Source: JAQUVS01 sp964389735 (lineage in GTDB: Bacteria; Bacillota_I; Bacilli_A; RF39; UBA660). From it: a DNA stretch of 6,518 nucleotides. A program made the translations under genes and the position numbers. Positions 5,749 through 6,518 of the stretch are shown here, in pieces (position 1 is the stretch's first letter; every line of letters begins with the position of its first letter). The notes below the pieces were generated by a model. The model was not told where the DNA came from, searched no databases, and saw only the letters and a list, made by a program, of their open reading frames with translations. The stretch covers positions 1 through 6,518 of the forward strand of contig CAYMEJ010000048.1 in assembly GCA_964389735.1 (NCBI GenBank), in the 5' to 3' direction.

Positions 5749-6483
5749 ATGAATAAAAGAAAAGAATTTAACTCTTTTACCAATATTCCACTTGATTTAA
5801 GAAAAATAAATTCATATAAAATAGTAGACCAAGAAATGACTAATAAAAAAGAAGTTATAGATATATTTAGTTTAATGATTGCTAAAGTAATGACTGGTGA
5901 ATGGACTTCAGAAGAGTATACTGAATATAGAAAAGCTTTAGTATTACTTAATGAAGAAGATATTGTTAAAAACAAAAAAATGATAGTAATTTTATTAAAA
6001 TTAGATCAAGAAAATTGTTCTAAGTTAGCTAAAAGAATTGATGAAAAAATGGAATTACACGTTATTAAAGAAGATGAAAAAGTTAAGGCTCAAGATATAT
6101 TTGCAGTTTTAAAAGCACTTAAATCAAAAATTGTTCAAACGTACGGAATGCTTTCTGATACAGAAAATGTAAGTGATTTAAAAAATGTAAAAGAATTATT
6201 ATTTTTTGAGGATGAAGATTTAAAAAATAGATTACTGGATAATTATTATAAAAAGTTTGAATCTATTAAAGATGAACCTGTAATTTTTCCATTTATTAGA
6301 AAAGGTAGTGAAGATTTAATACTTCAAATTACTAATTCTGTAGTAAATGAAATAAATAAAAGAGGGTTATTAGAGCAAAATGCTAAAGATTCTGATTATA
6401 CTGCGCATATTGGTGATGTTAGAAATCGTGTAGCTAAGTTTGAAAGTAATCATTCTAGATATAGAAGATATATGCATAAATAA
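5749..6483 (+). CDS. Soluble helical protein of unknown family (paralogue 2)
   Basis: I do not recognise this 244-residue protein. It has no membrane span, is charged and mostly helical by composition, and ends in a basic, aromatic tail (SRYRRYMHK, 236-244). Its N-terminal third parallels the preceding protein: IPLDLRKI (13-20), AKVMTG (45-50) and EYTEYRKAL (56-64) match LPLKVKDI, AKLIKG and EYQLIRKSL in order and with similar spacing. Beyond that the two diverge. The start ATG lies two bases after the previous stop codon (one base between), with GAGGA (5734-5738) inside the upstream gene, so translation is probably coupled. Both proteins would then be made together and might form a complex. 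Confidence 0.8.
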   Translation: MNKRKEFNSFTNIPLDLRKINSYKIVDQEMTNKKEVIDIFSLMIAKVMTGEWTSEEYTEYRKALVLLNEEDIVKNKKMIVILLKLDQENCSKLAKRIDEKMELHVIKEDEKVKAQDIFAVLKALKSKIVQTYGMLSDTENVSDLKNVKELLFFEDEDLKNRLLDNYYKKFESIKDEPVIFPFIRKGSEDLILQITNSVVNEINKRGLLEQNAKDSDYTAHIGDVRNRVAKFESNHSRYRRYMHK

Positions 6484-6507
6484 TAGTGTAAATAATAGTG
6501 TAAATAA
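6480..6507 (+). repeat. 12-base tandem repeat after the last gene
   Basis: ATAATAGTGTAA occurs at 6480-6491 and exactly again at 6492-6503, with a partial third copy (ATAA, 6504-6507). The first copy includes the stop codon of the preceding gene. It is short and AT-rich and may be simple slippage. Confidence 0.6.
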
Positions 6508-6518
6508 AAGGCTTATTT
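6502..6518 (+). terminator. Possible terminator, cut by the window edge
   Basis: AAATAA (6502-6507) and TTATTT (6513-6518) are inverted arms around AAGGC, placed 18 bases after the last stop codon. The stem is all A:T as far as it can be seen, and any T run lies outside the window. Weakly supported. Confidence 0.3.

Noticed and set aside
5724..5975. Minus-strand open frame of 83 codons
   Set aside because: It spans the junction of the two plus-strand paralogues in antisense. It has no promoter or ribosome binding site and no recognisable motif.
1..6518. CRISPR array, tRNA, rRNA, insertion sequence or phage genes
   Set aside because: No regularly spaced repeats, cloverleaf-like segments, rRNA-like conserved stretches, transposase or integrase motifs, or terminal inverted repeats were seen. 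The only tandem repeat is the 12-base one at the right edge.

Overview
The window is a dense, very AT-rich stretch (by eye about a quarter G+C) with genes on both strands. It has the marks of a low-GC Bacillota genome, possibly an uncultivated gut Bacilli/Erysipelotrichia-like or clostridial lineage. The evidence is strong AAAGGAG- and AAGGTGAT-type Shine-Dalgarno sites, TTGACT/TATAAT promoters with TGn extensions, AGA-dominated arginine, and membrane-protein and two-component families typical of that phylum. All tryptophans I checked (eight) are TGG. The seven visible stops are TAA or TAG, with no in-frame TGA. The standard bacterial code therefore fits, and a Mollicutes-type code is not needed. 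The taxonomic placement is inference only.

Layout: (1) 1-1389, minus strand, the first 463 residues of an FtsX/MacB-type ABC transporter permease; its 3' end lies beyond the left edge. (2) 1390-1509, a divergent promoter region. (3) 1510-1971, plus strand, a small three-span membrane protein of unknown function. (4) 1970-1999, a bidirectional terminator built into the ends of two convergent genes. (5) 1982-4034, minus strand, an OmpR/PhoB-family response regulator followed, with a 14-base overlap, by its sensor histidine kinase. (6) 4035-4115, a second divergent promoter region. (7) 4116-4939, plus strand, a PAP2-family lipid phosphatase coupled to a 68-residue very basic protein. (8) 4936-4994, an intrinsic terminator whose 3' arm doubles as the -35 box of the next promoter, followed by a palindrome over that promoter's start point. 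(9) 5007-6483, plus strand, two adjoining genes for soluble, helical proteins that look like diverged paralogues of an unknown family. (10) 6480-6518, a 12-base tandem repeat and possibly the start of a terminator. No stretch of 300 bases or more lacks a gene.

How the parts may work together: a two-component system, a PAP2 phosphatase and a MacB/FtsX-type permease together resemble an envelope-stress or antimicrobial-peptide response locus. The strongest non-coding link is a pair of TGTG direct repeats spaced 11 bases apart. It occurs in nearly the same form (15 of 17 bases) upstream of both the response regulator and the permease, in the same orientation relative to each gene. OmpR/PhoB-type regulators typically bind direct repeats of about this period. 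I infer that the regulator controls its own operon and the permease, and perhaps the two divergently transcribed plus-strand genes as well. I found no rRNA, tRNA, CRISPR array, insertion sequence or phage gene.
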